64,000 nt of DNA from Variovorax sp. OAS795 (GCF_040546685.1 NZ_JBEPOH010000001.1:1116001-1180000), one strand, 5' to 3'. Positions 1 through 14,520 are shown, counted from the first letter of the stretch. The notes: generated by a model from the sequence alone, not told the origin. Numbers and translations are program-made.

Positions 1-1721
<1,721 letters not shown>

Positions 1722-1741
1722 TCAGAAGAGGAAAGAGTCAC

Positions 1742-5971
<4,230 letters not shown>

Positions 5972-5983
5972 CTCGGTAGCATC

Positions 5984-6043
5984 ACCGGCCATGACCGGTA
6001 TCCAACGCCCCCCGACCGAATCCGGTCGGGGGGCGTTTTTCTT
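5984..6043 (+). terminator. Rho-independent terminator of the rpoBC operon
   Basis: A GC-rich stem (ACGCCCCCCGACCG at 6005-6018 pairing with CGGTCGGGGGGCG at 6023-6035) with a 4-base loop is followed by TTTTTCTTT. A smaller imperfect palindrome, ACCGGCCATGACCGGT, lies at 5984-5999 directly after the rpoC stop. The T-tract reaches into the first possible TTG start of the next gene. Confidence 0.95.
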
Positions 6044-6072
6044 TGAGTCGAATCCATGAAGTGTTCTTGCAG

Positions 6073-6696
6073 ATGAGTGCCTTGCCCGATTCGCTGCCCG
6101 GCTGGATCGTCGCTGCGGTGCTGTTGTTCTGGTTCGTGGGGGCCTACAACAGGCTGGTGCGGCTGCGCGCCGCCGTGCTCCAGGCCTATGCCACGCTGGA
6201 CGCCGCGCTGCGCAAGCAACTGGACTTCGTCCAGGCCAGCATTGCGGCCGCGGTGCCTGAAAGAGATGCACCGTCGCCGACCCATTCTTCGTCGGTGGCC
6301 CCACTGAAGGCCGCCGCGACCCAGCTCGCCACGTTGCTTGGCGCGACCCGGCTGCATCCGCTCGATCCGGGCGGTATGGCAGCGCTGGCCACGGCGCTGC
6401 AGGTGCTGGTTTCCGCATGGCAGCGCCAGCACCCGGACGCGGTGACGGTCTTCGACGCCGACGGCACGCTGTCGCGGCCCGCGCCGCTGCTGCCGAGCGG
6501 TGCCGCCGGCGGGGCAGGGGCCGCATCGGCCGGCGCCGCCGAGCCCATCGCCTGGCCCGAGCCTTCGGCCGCGGCCGAGATTGCGCGCAGCCAGTTCAAC
6601 CTGGCAGTGGCGCAATACAACGCCGCCATCGTCCAGTTCCCGGCCTTGCTGGTGGCATGGATGGTGCGATTGCGTCCGGCCGCCCCCTTGCTCTGA
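6073..6696 (+). CDS. LemA-like single-span membrane protein
   Basis: A protein of 207 residues. An N-terminal hydrophobic segment (WIVAAVLLFWFVGAY, about residues 9-24) is followed by NRLVRLRAAVLQAYATLDAAL, which resembles the start of the LemA helical domain (membrane anchor, then NxLVxLR and a long helix). A C-terminal helix ending SQFNLAVAQYNAAIVQFP matches the LemA pattern of a YN-rich second helix. The centre is low-complexity Ala/Gly/Pro. LemA proteins are membrane-anchored helical bundles of unclear function. The frame is open from a TTG at 6043, but that codon lies in the rpoC terminator, so ATG 6073 is preferred. No clear ribosome site is seen. Confidence 0.7.
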   Translation: MSALPDSLPGWIVAAVLLFWFVGAYNRLVRLRAAVLQAYATLDAALRKQLDFVQASIAAAVPERDAPSPTHSSSVAPLKAAATQLATLLGATRLHPLDPGGMAALATALQVLVSAWQRQHPDAVTVFDADGTLSRPAPLLPSGAAGGAGAASAGAAEPIAWPEPSAAAEIARSQFNLAVAQYNAAIVQFPALLVAWMVRLRPAAPLL

Positions 6697-6758
6697 AGAT
6701 GTTTCTTCAATTTGTCGGCGAACGCCTTCTTCTTTCTTGATCCGCGCGGCTCGGTGCA

Positions 6759-8162
6759 TTGCCGGCCCGTTACCATCGCCTCAACTTGCCAGAACTATCT
6801 ACCGATCCTCCAGGCGGCAGCGCCGCTCCCTTGCTGCAACCGCCGCTATGGCGCCAGCTGCAGCTGACTGCCGTGGCGCTGGCGTCGATTCGCGCCGGCA
6901 GCTCGGGCACCGTCGCGTTCGAAGCCGTGGAACCCGCCATGCGGCCGGGCGTGCAGGCGCTCGGCTTCCAGGTGCTGCGCTGGCTGGGCCGCGCCGAGGC
7001 GCTGCGCCGGCATCTTGCCAAGCGCACGCCGCCGCCGCTGCCCGACGCCTTGCTGTGCACCGCCCTGGCGCTGGCCTGGGATGCGCAGCATTCGCCGTAC
7101 GAGCCCTTCACGCTGGTCGACCAGGCGGTCGAGGCGGCCAAGCGCAACCCGGCCACGCGCGCGCAGGCCAGTTTCATCAATGCCTGCCTGCGCCGGTTCC
7201 TGCGCGAACGCGACGAGCTCGTGGCTGCGACCGACGCCGAACCGGTCGCGCAGTGGAACCACCCGCGCTGGTGGATCGAGCGCCTCAAGCGCGACCATCC
7301 GCGCGACTGGCAGCGCGTGCTCGCGGCCGACAACGCGCAGGCGCCCATGACCCTGCGGGTCAATTTGCAGAAGACCACCGTTCCCGCCTACCTGCTGGCG
7401 CTGGAGGCGGTGGGCCTCTCGGCGGTGCGCGTGGGCGCGGCCGGCCTGCAGCTGGCGCGCGCTCGCCCGGTGCAGCAGCTGCCGGGCTTTGCCGACGGCG
7501 AGTGTTCGGTGCAGGACGCGGCCGCCCAGTTGGCCGCGCCGCTCCTGCTCGAAGGCCTGCTTCCCGCGGCCGGCGCGGGCCCGCTGCGGGTGCTCGACGC
7601 CTGCGCGGCACCCGGCGGCAAGACCGCGCACCTGCTGGAGCTGGCCGGGCCGGGTGCCATCGATGTGACGGCGCTGGAGGTCGACGCGGTGCGCAGCCGC
7701 CGCATCGACGAGACGCTGGCGCGGCTCGGCCTGTCCGCCAAGGTGGTGGTGGCCGACGCCTCACGGCCATCCACATGGTGGGACGGCACGCCCTTCGACG
7801 CCATCCTGCTCGATGCGCCCTGCACGGCCTCGGGCATCGTGCGGCGCCATCCGGACGTGCGCTGGCTGCGCCGCGAGAGCGATACGGGCCAGCTCGCGGT
7901 CCAGCAGGCGGCCTTGCTGGCGGCGCTCTGGCCGCTGGTCAGGCCCGGCGGCCGGCTGCTCTATTGCACCTGTTCCGTGTTCCGGGAAGAAGGAACGCAG
8001 CAAATCGACGCGTTTCTTGCGCACAACACCGACGCGCGATTGCAGGCGTCGCCAGGCCATTTGCTTCCCCAAAGCGGGGCGAATGCCCGCGCCGTCCCGG
8101 ACAATCCCTCAGGTGACCACGACGGATTCTTCTACGCCCTGCTTGAAAAACGCCCGCACTGA
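6759..8162 (+). CDS. rsmB: 16S rRNA (cytosine(967)-C(5))-methyltransferase RsmB
   Basis: This enzyme transfers a methyl group from S-adenosylmethionine to C5 of cytosine 967 in 16S rRNA. An N-terminal NusB-like helical domain covers about residues 25-170. A Rossmann methyltransferase domain follows, with the SAM motif LDACAAPGGKTAHL near residues 279-292. Both catalytic cysteines of the RNA m5C family are present, in DAPCTASG (about residue 355) and in YCTCSVF (about residue 405). The start is uncertain: TTG 6759 gives 467 residues and a second TTG at 6786 is possible. The next gene begins at or overlapping its 3' end, and the order rsmB-DUF4390-ntrY fits Burkholderiales. Confidence 0.93.
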   Translation: MPARYHRLNLPELSTDPPGGSAAPLLQPPLWRQLQLTAVALASIRAGSSGTVAFEAVEPAMRPGVQALGFQVLRWLGRAEALRRHLAKRTPPPLPDALLCTALALAWDAQHSPYEPFTLVDQAVEAAKRNPATRAQASFINACLRRFLRERDELVAATDAEPVAQWNHPRWWIERLKRDHPRDWQRVLAADNAQAPMTLRVNLQKTTVPAYLLALEAVGLSAVRVGAAGLQLARARPVQQLPGFADGECSVQDAAAQLAAPLLLEGLLPAAGAGPLRVLDACAAPGGKTAHLLELAGPGAIDVTALEVDAVRSRRIDETLARLGLSAKVVVADASRPSTWWDGTPFDAILLDAPCTASGIVRRHPDVRWLRRESDTGQLAVQQAALLAALWPLVRPGGRLLYCTCSVFREEGTQQIDAFLAHNTDARLQASPGHLLPQSGANARAVPDNPSGDHDGFFYALLEKRPH

Positions 8163-8169
8163 GCCTCGC

Positions 8170-8790
8170 GTGCGGCGTGCCGCCGCGGCATTGGCGGCAC
8201 TGCTGATGGCCTGCGTGCTGCTGCTGGGCGTGCTGCCCCTTTCCGCGGCCGCGCAGGGCCGCGTCGCGCCGGCGGTGACCCAGATGCGGCTCGAGCAGGC
8301 CGACGACGGGGTCTACCTGACCGCGGCCGTCCAATTCGAGCTGCCATCGCTGGTGGAGGAGGTGCTCGACAAGGGCATCGCCATCTACTTCGTGGCCGAG
8401 GCCGAGGTTTTCCAGGAACGCTGGTACTGGACCGACCGCAAGGTGGCGCAGGTCACGCGCCACATGCGGCTTGCCTACCAGCCGCTCACGCGGCGCTGGC
8501 GGCTCAATGTGTCGCCCGTGCCGATCACCGGCACCGCGGGCTTCGGCGTCTCGCTGAACCAGAACTTCGACAGCCTGGCCGACGCCATGGACGCGGTCAA
8601 GCGCATCGGCCGGCTGCGGCTGGGCGATGCGGCCGAGATCGGCGACGAGCCCACGCACCAGGTCGTGTTCCGCTTCCGGCTCGACACCTCGCAGCTGCCC
8701 CGCCCCTTCCAGATCGGGGTCGTCGGGCAGGCCGACTGGAACATCGTCGTCGAGCGCAACGCCAAGCTGGCGCTGGAGAAGCAGCGGTGA
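8170..8790 (+). CDS. DUF4390 family exported protein
   Basis: A protein of 206 residues with an N-terminal signal peptide (two arginines, then an Ala/Leu-rich hydrophobic run ending LSAAAQG). The mature part (VTQMRLEQADDGVYLTA, and later WTDRKVAQVTRHMRLAYQPLTRRW) matches my recollection of DUF4390, a family always found between rsmB and an NtrY-like kinase in Burkholderiales. Function is unknown; a periplasmic location is inferred. GTG 8170 gives the tidiest signal peptide. GTG 8113 is also in frame and would overlap rsmB by 50 bases. The stop overlaps the GTG start of the kinase gene by 4 bases, so the two are probably translationally coupled. Confidence 0.82.
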   Translation: MRRAAAALAALLMACVLLLGVLPLSAAAQGRVAPAVTQMRLEQADDGVYLTAAVQFELPSLVEEVLDKGIAIYFVAEAEVFQERWYWTDRKVAQVTRHMRLAYQPLTRRWRLNVSPVPITGTAGFGVSLNQNFDSLADAMDAVKRIGRLRLGDAAEIGDEPTHQVVFRFRLDTSQLPRPFQIGVVGQADWNIVVERNAKLALEKQR

Positions 8791-11117
8791 GCACCAAGCC
8801 GCGCAGCGGCGCAGCGGCCACGCCGGCCGCGCGCCGCGCGCGCGCGATGCGCTGGGCCATCGGCGTGGGCGCCGCGCTGGTCACGGCCATCGGCCTGGTG
8901 CTGATGTTCCTGCTGGCGCAGGCCACCAACAACCGTGCGCTGTACGAGCGCTACTACGTGCGCCTCTTCGGCATCAACGTGGTGGTGGCGGTGCTGCTGG
9001 TGCTGGTGATCGGCTGGGTCGCGTTCCGCCTGTTGCGGCGGCTGCGCCAGGGCAAGTTCGGCAGCCGCCTGCTCATCAAGCTGGCGGCCATCTTCGCGCT
9101 GGTGGGCGTGGTGCCCGGCGCGCTGGTCTACGTGGTGTCCTACCAGTTCGTCGCGCGGTCGATCGAAAGCTGGTTCGACGTCAAGGTGGAGGGCGCGCTC
9201 GACGCGGGCCTGAACCTGGGCCGTGCCACGCTCGATTCGCTCACCGATGATTTGGCCGCCAAGACGCGCGCGGCCAGCGCCCAGCTGGTGCAGGTGCCCG
9301 ATGCCAGCGCCGGCCTCGCCCTCGAGCGCATCCGCGACCAGCTCCAGGCCTCCGACGTGGTGCTCTGGACCGGCACCGGCCAGCTCGTGGCCAGCGCCGG
9401 CACGTCGCGCTTCCAGCTCAACCCCGAGCGCCCGACCATCCAGCAGCTGCGGCAGGTGCGGGCCGACCGCGCCATCGCCCACATCGAAGGCCTGGACGAA
9501 ACGGCGCCGCCGGGCGCCACCCTTCCTCCCGCCAGCGTGCGTGCGCTGGCCATGGTGCAGCGCCCGGGCTTCGACTTCGACACCGCACCGCGCTTCTTGC
9601 AGGTGACGCAGCCGCTGCCACCTGCGGTGGTGGCCAACGCCCTCGCGGTGCAGGAGGCCAACCGCGAATACCAGGAGCGTGCGCTGGCCCGCGAAGGCCT
9701 CAGGCGCATGTACATCGGCACCCTCACGCTGAGCCTGTTCCTGGCCGTGTTCGGCGCCGTGCTGCTGGCGGTGCTGTTCGGCAACCAGCTGGCGCGACCG
9801 CTGCTGGTGCTGGCGGACGGCGTGCGCCAGGTGGCCGCCGGCGACCTGCGGCCGACCACCGTGCTGCAGGGAAAAGACGAGCTGGGCGGCCTCACGCGTT
9901 CGTTCGCCGTCATGACCCAGCAGCTGGCCGATGCCCGCGGCGCCGTCGAAAAGACCATGGGCCAGCTCGACGCCGCCCGCGCCAACCTGCAGACCATCCT
10001 GGACAACCTGACCTCGGGCGTGATCGTGCTCGATGTCAAGGGCACCATCCTGTCCACCAACCCCGGCGCCACCCGCGTGCTGCGCGCCCCGCTGGCAGCC
10101 TACGAGGGAATGCCGCTCGCCGAGGTCCCGGGGCTGGCCGACTTCGGCACCAGCGTGCAGCAGCAGTTCGACGAGTTCCAGGTCGAGCGCCTGCAGCACG
10201 GGCTCGACCACTGGCAGCACGCCTTCGAACTGCACGCCACCGGCATGGACCTGCCGCAGCAGGACAGCGCCATCAACATCGTCGCGCGGGGCGCGGAACT
10301 GCCCGGCGCGGCGCGGCTGCTGGTGTTCGACGACATCTCCGAGATCGTGTCGGCCCAGCGCGCACAGGCCTGGGGCGAAGTCGCGCGCCGCCTCGCGCAC
10401 GAAATCAAGAATCCGCTGACACCCATCCAGCTCTCGGCCGAGCGGCTCGAAATGAAGCTCTCAGGCAAGGTCGCGCCGCCCGAGCAGGCCATCCTCGTTA
10501 AGTCCGTCAAGACCATCGTCGACCAGGTCGACGCGATGAAGCGCCTGGTCAACGAATTTCGCGACTATGCGCGCCTGCCCGCGGCCGATCTCAAGGCCAT
10601 CGACCTCAACGCGCTGCTGGTCGACGTGCTCCAGCTCTACAGCGCCGAGAACGCGCCCATCGCCTTGCGCTCCGAACTGGACGAGCGCTGCCCGCCCATC
10701 CGCGGCGACGCGCAGCAGATCCGCCAGGTCATCCACAATTTGCTGCAGAACGCGCAGGACGCGGCCGAGGCCGCCGCCAACAGCACCGGCCGGGCCGGCG
10801 AGGTCGTCATCCGCACCCGCCTGGGCGATTCGGGCCAGCGGGTGCGCCTCACGGTGCAGGACAGCGGGCCCGGCTTTGCCGAAAACATCCTCAAGCGCGC
10901 CTTCGAACCCTACGTGACCACGAAAACAAAAGGTACCGGTTTGGGGCTGGCCGTGGTCAAGAAGATCGCGGACGAGCACGGTGCCCGCATCGAGCTTTCC
11001 AACCGCGTTGTCGATGGGGCTGTAGCAGGGGCGCAAGTCTCGCTATCATTCGCGCTGGCAGGCGAGTCGCACGCAGCGGTCGCTCACACCGAAGATTCGA
11101 AGTCTTCCGCCGCCTGA
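8787..11117 (+). CDS. ntrY: NtrY-type membrane sensor histidine kinase
   Basis: A 776-residue sensor kinase. Hydrophobic segments lie at about residues 22-44, 57-78, 85-110 and 310-333; the last is followed by a HAMP linker. A PAS domain is at roughly 395-510. The phospho-accepting histidine is in RRLAHEIKNPLTPIQLSAERL (about His538), and the ATPase domain shows NLLQNAQDA, DSGPGF and TKGTGLGLAVV. Domain order and the HEIKNPLTPIQLSAERLE signature are those of NtrY, the membrane partner of NtrX. It starts with GTG overlapping the DUF4390 stop (GTGA), and its partner regulator lies 90 bases downstream. The exact signal is not readable; nitrogen or redox control is known for relatives. Confidence 0.88.
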   Translation: MSTKPRSGAAATPAARRARAMRWAIGVGAALVTAIGLVLMFLLAQATNNRALYERYYVRLFGINVVVAVLLVLVIGWVAFRLLRRLRQGKFGSRLLIKLAAIFALVGVVPGALVYVVSYQFVARSIESWFDVKVEGALDAGLNLGRATLDSLTDDLAAKTRAASAQLVQVPDASAGLALERIRDQLQASDVVLWTGTGQLVASAGTSRFQLNPERPTIQQLRQVRADRAIAHIEGLDETAPPGATLPPASVRALAMVQRPGFDFDTAPRFLQVTQPLPPAVVANALAVQEANREYQERALAREGLRRMYIGTLTLSLFLAVFGAVLLAVLFGNQLARPLLVLADGVRQVAAGDLRPTTVLQGKDELGGLTRSFAVMTQQLADARGAVEKTMGQLDAARANLQTILDNLTSGVIVLDVKGTILSTNPGATRVLRAPLAAYEGMPLAEVPGLADFGTSVQQQFDEFQVERLQHGLDHWQHAFELHATGMDLPQQDSAINIVARGAELPGAARLLVFDDISEIVSAQRAQAWGEVARRLAHEIKNPLTPIQLSAERLEMKLSGKVAPPEQAILVKSVKTIVDQVDAMKRLVNEFRDYARLPAADLKAIDLNALLVDVLQLYSAENAPIALRSELDERCPPIRGDAQQIRQVIHNLLQNAQDAAEAAANSTGRAGEVVIRTRLGDSGQRVRLTVQDSGPGFAENILKRAFEPYVTTKTKGTGLGLAVVKKIADEHGARIELSNRVVDGAVAGAQVSLSFALAGESHAAVAHTEDSKSSAA

Positions 11118-11207
11118 GCGCGAAAGAATCCGTTGCGCCCAGTCGATGGATAGGCTGGCGGACCCTACACACCATTCAGATACCAGCGCACAAGACAAGC
11201 AGCACTC

Positions 11208-11909
11208 ATGGCAAACATTCTCGTGGTCGATGACGAGCTGGGTATTCGGGACCTGCTCTTCGAAATTCTCAATGACGAAGGCCACAACGTGGAGCTCGCC
11301 GAAAACGCCGCCGAGGCACGCGCCGCGCGGCAGCGCGCACGTCCCGACCTCGTGCTGCTCGACATCTGGATGCCCGACACCGACGGCGTCACGCTGCTCA
11401 AGGAATGGTCCACCGCCGGCCTCCTGAGCATGCCCGTCATCATGATGAGCGGCCACGCCACCATCGATACGGCCGTCGACGCCACCCGCATCGGCGCCTT
11501 CGCGTTCCTCGAAAAACCCATCACGCTGCAGAAGCTGCTCAAGGCGGTGGAGCAGGGGCTCGCCCGCGAAAGCGCAAGGCGCGCGGCCGCGGGCGTGGTG
11601 CCCCCCGCAGCGGGCGTCAACCCTTCGGCCGCGATCACCACCACCGGCGACAGCCTGCTGCTCGCCTCGCTCGCTTCCGTGCCGGTACCCGATGCCGGTC
11701 CGCAATCGACCCAGAGCTTCGACCTGGACCGCCCGCTGCGCGATGCACGCGACGGCTTCGAGAAGGCCTACTTCGAGTTCCACCTGGCCATGGAGAACGG
11801 CTCCATGACCCGCGTGGCCGAGAAGACCGGGCTGGAACGCACCCATCTCTACCGCAAGCTCAAACAACTTGGCGTCGATCTTTCGAGAGGCCGCAGAAGC
11901 GCTGTATAA
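11208..11909 (+). CDS. Receiver-Fis response regulator, NtrX-like without AAA+ domain
   Basis: A 233-residue regulator, probably the partner of the kinase upstream. The receiver domain (ILVVDDELGIRDLL) has its phosphorylation aspartate in LVLLDIWMPD (about Asp52) and lysine in FLEKPITL. A low-complexity linker of about 60 residues follows, then a C-terminal Fis-type helix-turn-helix (MTRVAEKTGLERTHLYRKLKQLGV). The sigma54-interacting AAA+ ATPase of classical NtrX (about 240 residues) is absent, with no frameshift remnant. It should therefore act as a simple DNA-binding regulator, not a sigma54 activator. The stop codon overlaps the -10 box of the tRNA-Phe promoter. Confidence 0.88.
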   Translation: MANILVVDDELGIRDLLFEILNDEGHNVELAENAAEARAARQRARPDLVLLDIWMPDTDGVTLLKEWSTAGLLSMPVIMMSGHATIDTAVDATRIGAFAFLEKPITLQKLLKAVEQGLARESARRAAAGVVPPAAGVNPSAAITTTGDSLLLASLASVPVPDAGPQSTQSFDLDRPLRDARDGFEKAYFEFHLAMENGSMTRVAEKTGLERTHLYRKLKQLGVDLSRGRRSAV

Positions 11910-11910
11910 T
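11881..11910 (+). promoter_or_regulatory. Likely sigma70 promoter of tRNA-Phe
   Basis: A perfect -10 box TATAAT lies at 11905-11910, 17 bases before the tRNA. The best -35 candidate is TTTCGA at 11881-11886 with an 18-base spacer, a weak match. The -10 box contains the TAA stop of the response regulator gene. Confidence 0.7.
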
Positions 11911-11927
11911 TTAAGGCTGCACACCAA

Positions 11928-12003
11928 GGCCCGGTAGCTCAGTTGGTAGAGCAGCGGATTGAAAATCCGCGTGTCGGTGGTTCGATTCCGCCCCAGGCCA
12001 CCA
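11928..12003 (+). tRNA. tRNA-Phe (anticodon GAA)
   Basis: A 76-base cloverleaf. The acceptor 5' strand is GGCCCGG, the D-arm GCTC...GAGC, the anticodon stem GCGGA/TCCGC with loop TTGAAAA (anticodon GAA), and the T-arm GGTGG-TTCGATT-CCGCC; CCA is encoded at 12001-12003. The acceptor 3' strand is CCAGGCC, which leaves a C-A mismatch at pair 5-68 while the other six pairs are G-C. It is followed by its own terminator. Confidence 0.97.
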
Positions 12004-12011
12004 AATTGCCA

Positions 12012-12045
12012 AGCCCTTGATCCTCTCCTGGATCAAGGGCTTTTC
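12012..12045 (+). terminator. Rho-independent terminator after tRNA-Phe
   Basis: A perfect 12-bp stem, AGCCCTTGATCC at 12012-12023 pairing with GGATCAAGGGCT at 12030-12041, has a 6-base loop and a following TTTCT tract. Confidence 0.93.
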
Positions 12046-12214
12046 TGCTTTTTGGGCCCGTGCGCATGGCCGTTCGGGTTCGCCTTCCATCAAGTTGCAA
12101 CGCCTCGCTTCACCTACGCCGATGTGGGCGTCACCCTACACAAAACGCGCGGCCGGAAAATAGAGTGGCCCATGCGCGAGGCGCTCAGTACGCCGCTCGC
12201 GCAAGGAAGCCGAA

Positions 12215-12889
12215 ATGACATTCGAGATCGAACAGCGGGCGCTTCGGGTCCGCGTAGGCGACGCCTCGCTCGAGGCCGATCTGAGCTTGCCCGGCGCGGC
12301 GCGCGGCGTGGTGCTGTTTGCGCATGGGAGCGGCAGCAGCCGCCTGAGTCCGCGCAACCGGCAGGTTGCCGAGCACCTCAATGAGGCGAAGCTCGCGACG
12401 ATGCTGGTCGATCTGTTGACCCCCGACGAGGAAGCCGTCGACGAACGTACGCGCGAACTGCGTTTCGACATCGGCTTGCTTGCCGACCGGCTCGCCGCGC
12501 TGACTGACTGGCTGCGCGTGCATGAGCCCACGGCGGGCCTTCCTATCGGCTATTTCGGCGCCAGCACCGGTGCCGGTGCCGCGCTGGTGGCCGCCGCCGA
12601 GCGGCCCGATGCGGTCGCTGCAGTGGTGTCCCGCGGCGGTCGTCCGGATCTGGCCGGGCCTGCGCTGGAACGCGTGCGCGCTCCCACGCTGTTGATCGTC
12701 GGCGGCAACGACGGACCGGTGATCGACATGAACTGGCAGGCACTCGCGGCGCTGAAAAGCGAAAAGCGCCTGTCGCTGGTGCCCGGCGCAACGCACCTGT
12801 TCGAGGAGCCCGACGCGCTCGGCGCCGTTTCCATCCTGGCGCGCGATTGGTTCAAGCGTCATCTCGATCCATCCAGGCGTGCGACATGA
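12215..12889 (+). CDS. Alpha/beta hydrolase (dienelactone-hydrolase-like)
   Basis: A 224-residue cytoplasmic hydrolase with the alpha/beta fold. The oxyanion stretch LFAHGSGSSR is near residue 35. The nucleophile elbow is GASTGAG (Ser117), the acid is in GGNDGPVI (Asp166), and the histidine is in GATHLFEEP (His194). The order and spacing form a complete Ser-Asp-His triad. The GGNDGPVIDMN and ATHLFEEPGAL-like tail is typical of small hydrolases often fused to or found beside phosphoribosyltransferases. Substrate is not predictable. The start ATG at 12215 is preceded by AAGGA. It stands alone, and the next gene is convergent. Confidence 0.85.
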   Translation: MTFEIEQRALRVRVGDASLEADLSLPGAARGVVLFAHGSGSSRLSPRNRQVAEHLNEAKLATMLVDLLTPDEEAVDERTRELRFDIGLLADRLAALTDWLRVHEPTAGLPIGYFGASTGAGAALVAAAERPDAVAAVVSRGGRPDLAGPALERVRAPTLLIVGGNDGPVIDMNWQALAALKSEKRLSLVPGATHLFEEPDALGAVSILARDWFKRHLDPSRRAT

Positions 12890-12941
12890 GCAAATCGCCC
12901 GAACACCTTCTATCCTCGGCGCAGCTCTGCGCGCATTGCGC

Positions 12942-13211
12942 CTAGCTTTCCTTCGACGCGTGGAAATAGGGTTGCGAAGACTCCATGAACTCGTGGTGCA
13001 GCCGCGCCAGTTCGCGCGCGATGTCCTGTGCCTCGGTCCGCGCGGCCGCATCGCCGCCGCGCATCCGCTGGATCGCGTGCTCGAAGTCGACGGTGGCTTC
13101 TTTCCATGCCGCATAGCACGACGTGAAGCGTTCCAGGTCCAGGTCCGTCGGCTTCCCGGAGGCCTTGGCGTGAGGTGCCGGATGCGGCGTTTCAAACTGT
13201 TTGCTGGTCAT
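12942..13211 (-). CDS. Small conserved-looking protein of unknown function
   Basis: A charged protein of 89 residues starting MTSKQFETPHPAPHAK. The first 25 residues look disordered (Pro/His/Ala/Lys); the rest looks helical (FTSCYAAWKEATVDFEHAIQRMRGGDAAARTEAQDIARELARLHHEFMES) with regularly spaced Ala, Leu and charged residues, suggesting a helical hairpin or coiled coil. The ATG at 13211 has an AGGAG ribosome site 8 bases upstream on this strand, a good sign that the gene is real. No family is recognised. There is no signal peptide or membrane segment. Confidence 0.65.
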   Translation of the reverse strand: MTSKQFETPHPAPHAKASGKPTDLDLERFTSCYAAWKEATVDFEHAIQRMRGGDAAARTEAQDIARELARLHHEFMESSQPYFHASKES

Positions 13212-13344
13212 GGCATGGGCTCCTTGCGTGGATGTGCGTTGCGCCGGTGCGCTGCGCATGTGCGGCAACTTTTGCCGCACATCGCGCAATGCATGCGCGT
13301 GGTGGATGGTGCGCAATCAATCGAATGCGTGCGGCCGGGTCCCT

Positions 13345-14028
13345 TCAGTTGCGCAGAACCACCAGCTTCGAAAGCCCGAAAAGATTGACCGGCTCGACTC
13401 CGAGCACCTGCCAGTCGTGGGCAAGTATCTGCTCCTCGTAGCGGAAGTCGGATCGGAACCCCACGTGCTCGGCGGCGGAGCGGACGGCCCGCTCCAGGAG
13501 CCACCACAGCCGGCTGCCACTGAAGTGATTGAGCACGATGATGGTTCCCTCGGCTTTGCACACCCGCCGCACTTCGCGCACGAGCTCGGCGGGCCGCGGC
13601 GTCACCGACAGCACGTAGGGCAAGGTGACGCAGTCGAATGCGCCATCGGGAAAACGCATGCGCTCGGCATTCATGTGCTCGATGGCAATGTGGTGTTGCG
13701 GCAGCGCGGCAGCGCGCTCGCGGGCGCGCTCGAGCATGTCGTGGGAGAGGTCGATCCCGACGATCCTGCATTCGGCCGGATACCCGCCCAGCGCCAGCCC
13801 GGTGCCGACGCCGACCTCGAGCAGCGAGGCCGGCTGCAAGGTGCGAACAAGCTCTGCCATGCGCTTGCGCCCGGGTTCCAGCACCTGGCCGAACAGCGTG
13901 TCGTACAGCGGCGCGAGCCGGTCATAGGTGCGGGCGACGCCTGCTTCCGACACCGGCGGCTCCAGCGGCGAGCGTTCATTTCCACGGCTCGCGCGGTGGC
14001 CGCTGGGCCGGGCTCTGCTGTCCGTCAT
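13345..14028 (-). CDS. Class I SAM-dependent methyltransferase (PmtA-like)
   Basis: A 227-residue methyltransferase. It contains YDRLAPLYDTLFGQVLEPGRKR, the SAM-binding glycine loop LEVGVGTGLALGGYP and the acidic end of strand 2 in IVGIDLSHDML. A helix-strand series follows, ending with a hydrophobic C-terminus. The opening YDxLAPxYDxxFG...PGR and VGVGTG resemble the phosphatidylethanolamine N-methyltransferase of the Rhodobacter type, which methylates membrane lipid head groups; UbiE-like enzymes are the alternative. ATG 14028 is preferred. ATG 14052 is in frame and would add eight residues. The gene is separated by 133 bases from the small gene downstream. Confidence 0.78.
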   Translation of the reverse strand: MTDSRARPSGHRASRGNERSPLEPPVSEAGVARTYDRLAPLYDTLFGQVLEPGRKRMAELVRTLQPASLLEVGVGTGLALGGYPAECRIVGIDLSHDMLERARERAAALPQHHIAIEHMNAERMRFPDGAFDCVTLPYVLSVTPRPAELVREVRRVCKAEGTIIVLNHFSGSRLWWLLERAVRSAAEHVGFRSDFRYEEQILAHDWQVLGVEPVNLFGLSKLVVLRN

Positions 14029-14199
14029 CTTTTCAGTTCCAGGGTGGGGCATAGACCGCCAGGTTGCGCATCCGGGAATCGGGGCAAACCGGATGCCCGG
14101 TGCGTGCGGACGCCACCGCGGCGCCTTCGCTGACGCGGGGTCGGCATGCGATTGCCGGAAAAACGTGGCTGAGAAAAGAACGCGCTCCGGGGCGTTTTC

Positions 14200-14409
14200 A
14201 TGATGACCCAGAAGATCCCGCCTTCCACGCCACCCCCGCCCAACGTCCCAGCCCGCAAGGGCCATGCGGACGACGAGGCACCGCCTGGCACGCCGCAGAC
14301 GGCCGACGGCATCTGTCCCCGCTGCGGCGGCTCGGGCCGGGCCGGCGGCAGTTCTTGCCCCGGCTGCGACGGTACCGGCACGGTGACCGTGAACGTCGGC
14401 GATGCCTGA
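14200..14409 (+). CDS. Small DnaJ-type zinc-ribbon protein
   Basis: A 69-residue protein. A Pro-rich, probably disordered first half is followed by CPRCGGSGRAGGSSCPGCDG and a short tail. The two CxxCxG pairs are one half of the DnaJ zinc-finger pattern (CxxCxGxG repeats), so one zinc ion could be bound by four cysteines. Similar stand-alone peptides are common in Burkholderiales but their role is unknown. Two adjacent ATG codons (14200 and 14203) can serve as start. It lies 111 bases before the MscS gene in the same direction and may be co-transcribed with it. Confidence 0.7.
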   Translation: MMTQKIPPSTPPPPNVPARKGHADDEAPPGTPQTADGICPRCGGSGRAGGSSCPGCDGTGTVTVNVGDA

Positions 14410-14520
14410 GGCCCCTGTTACCCACTGCGCATGGCCCGCGCCACGCGCCTGCACATTGACTGCAAGGAACCCCATGACCCACTCACGACTCCCTTCCGGC
14501 GCAAGAAAGGCCGCCGGCGA

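Noticed and set aside
6043..6072. TTG start for the LemA-like gene
   Set aside because: The codon is part of the T-tract of the rpoC terminator; ATG 6073 gives the natural membrane-anchor start.
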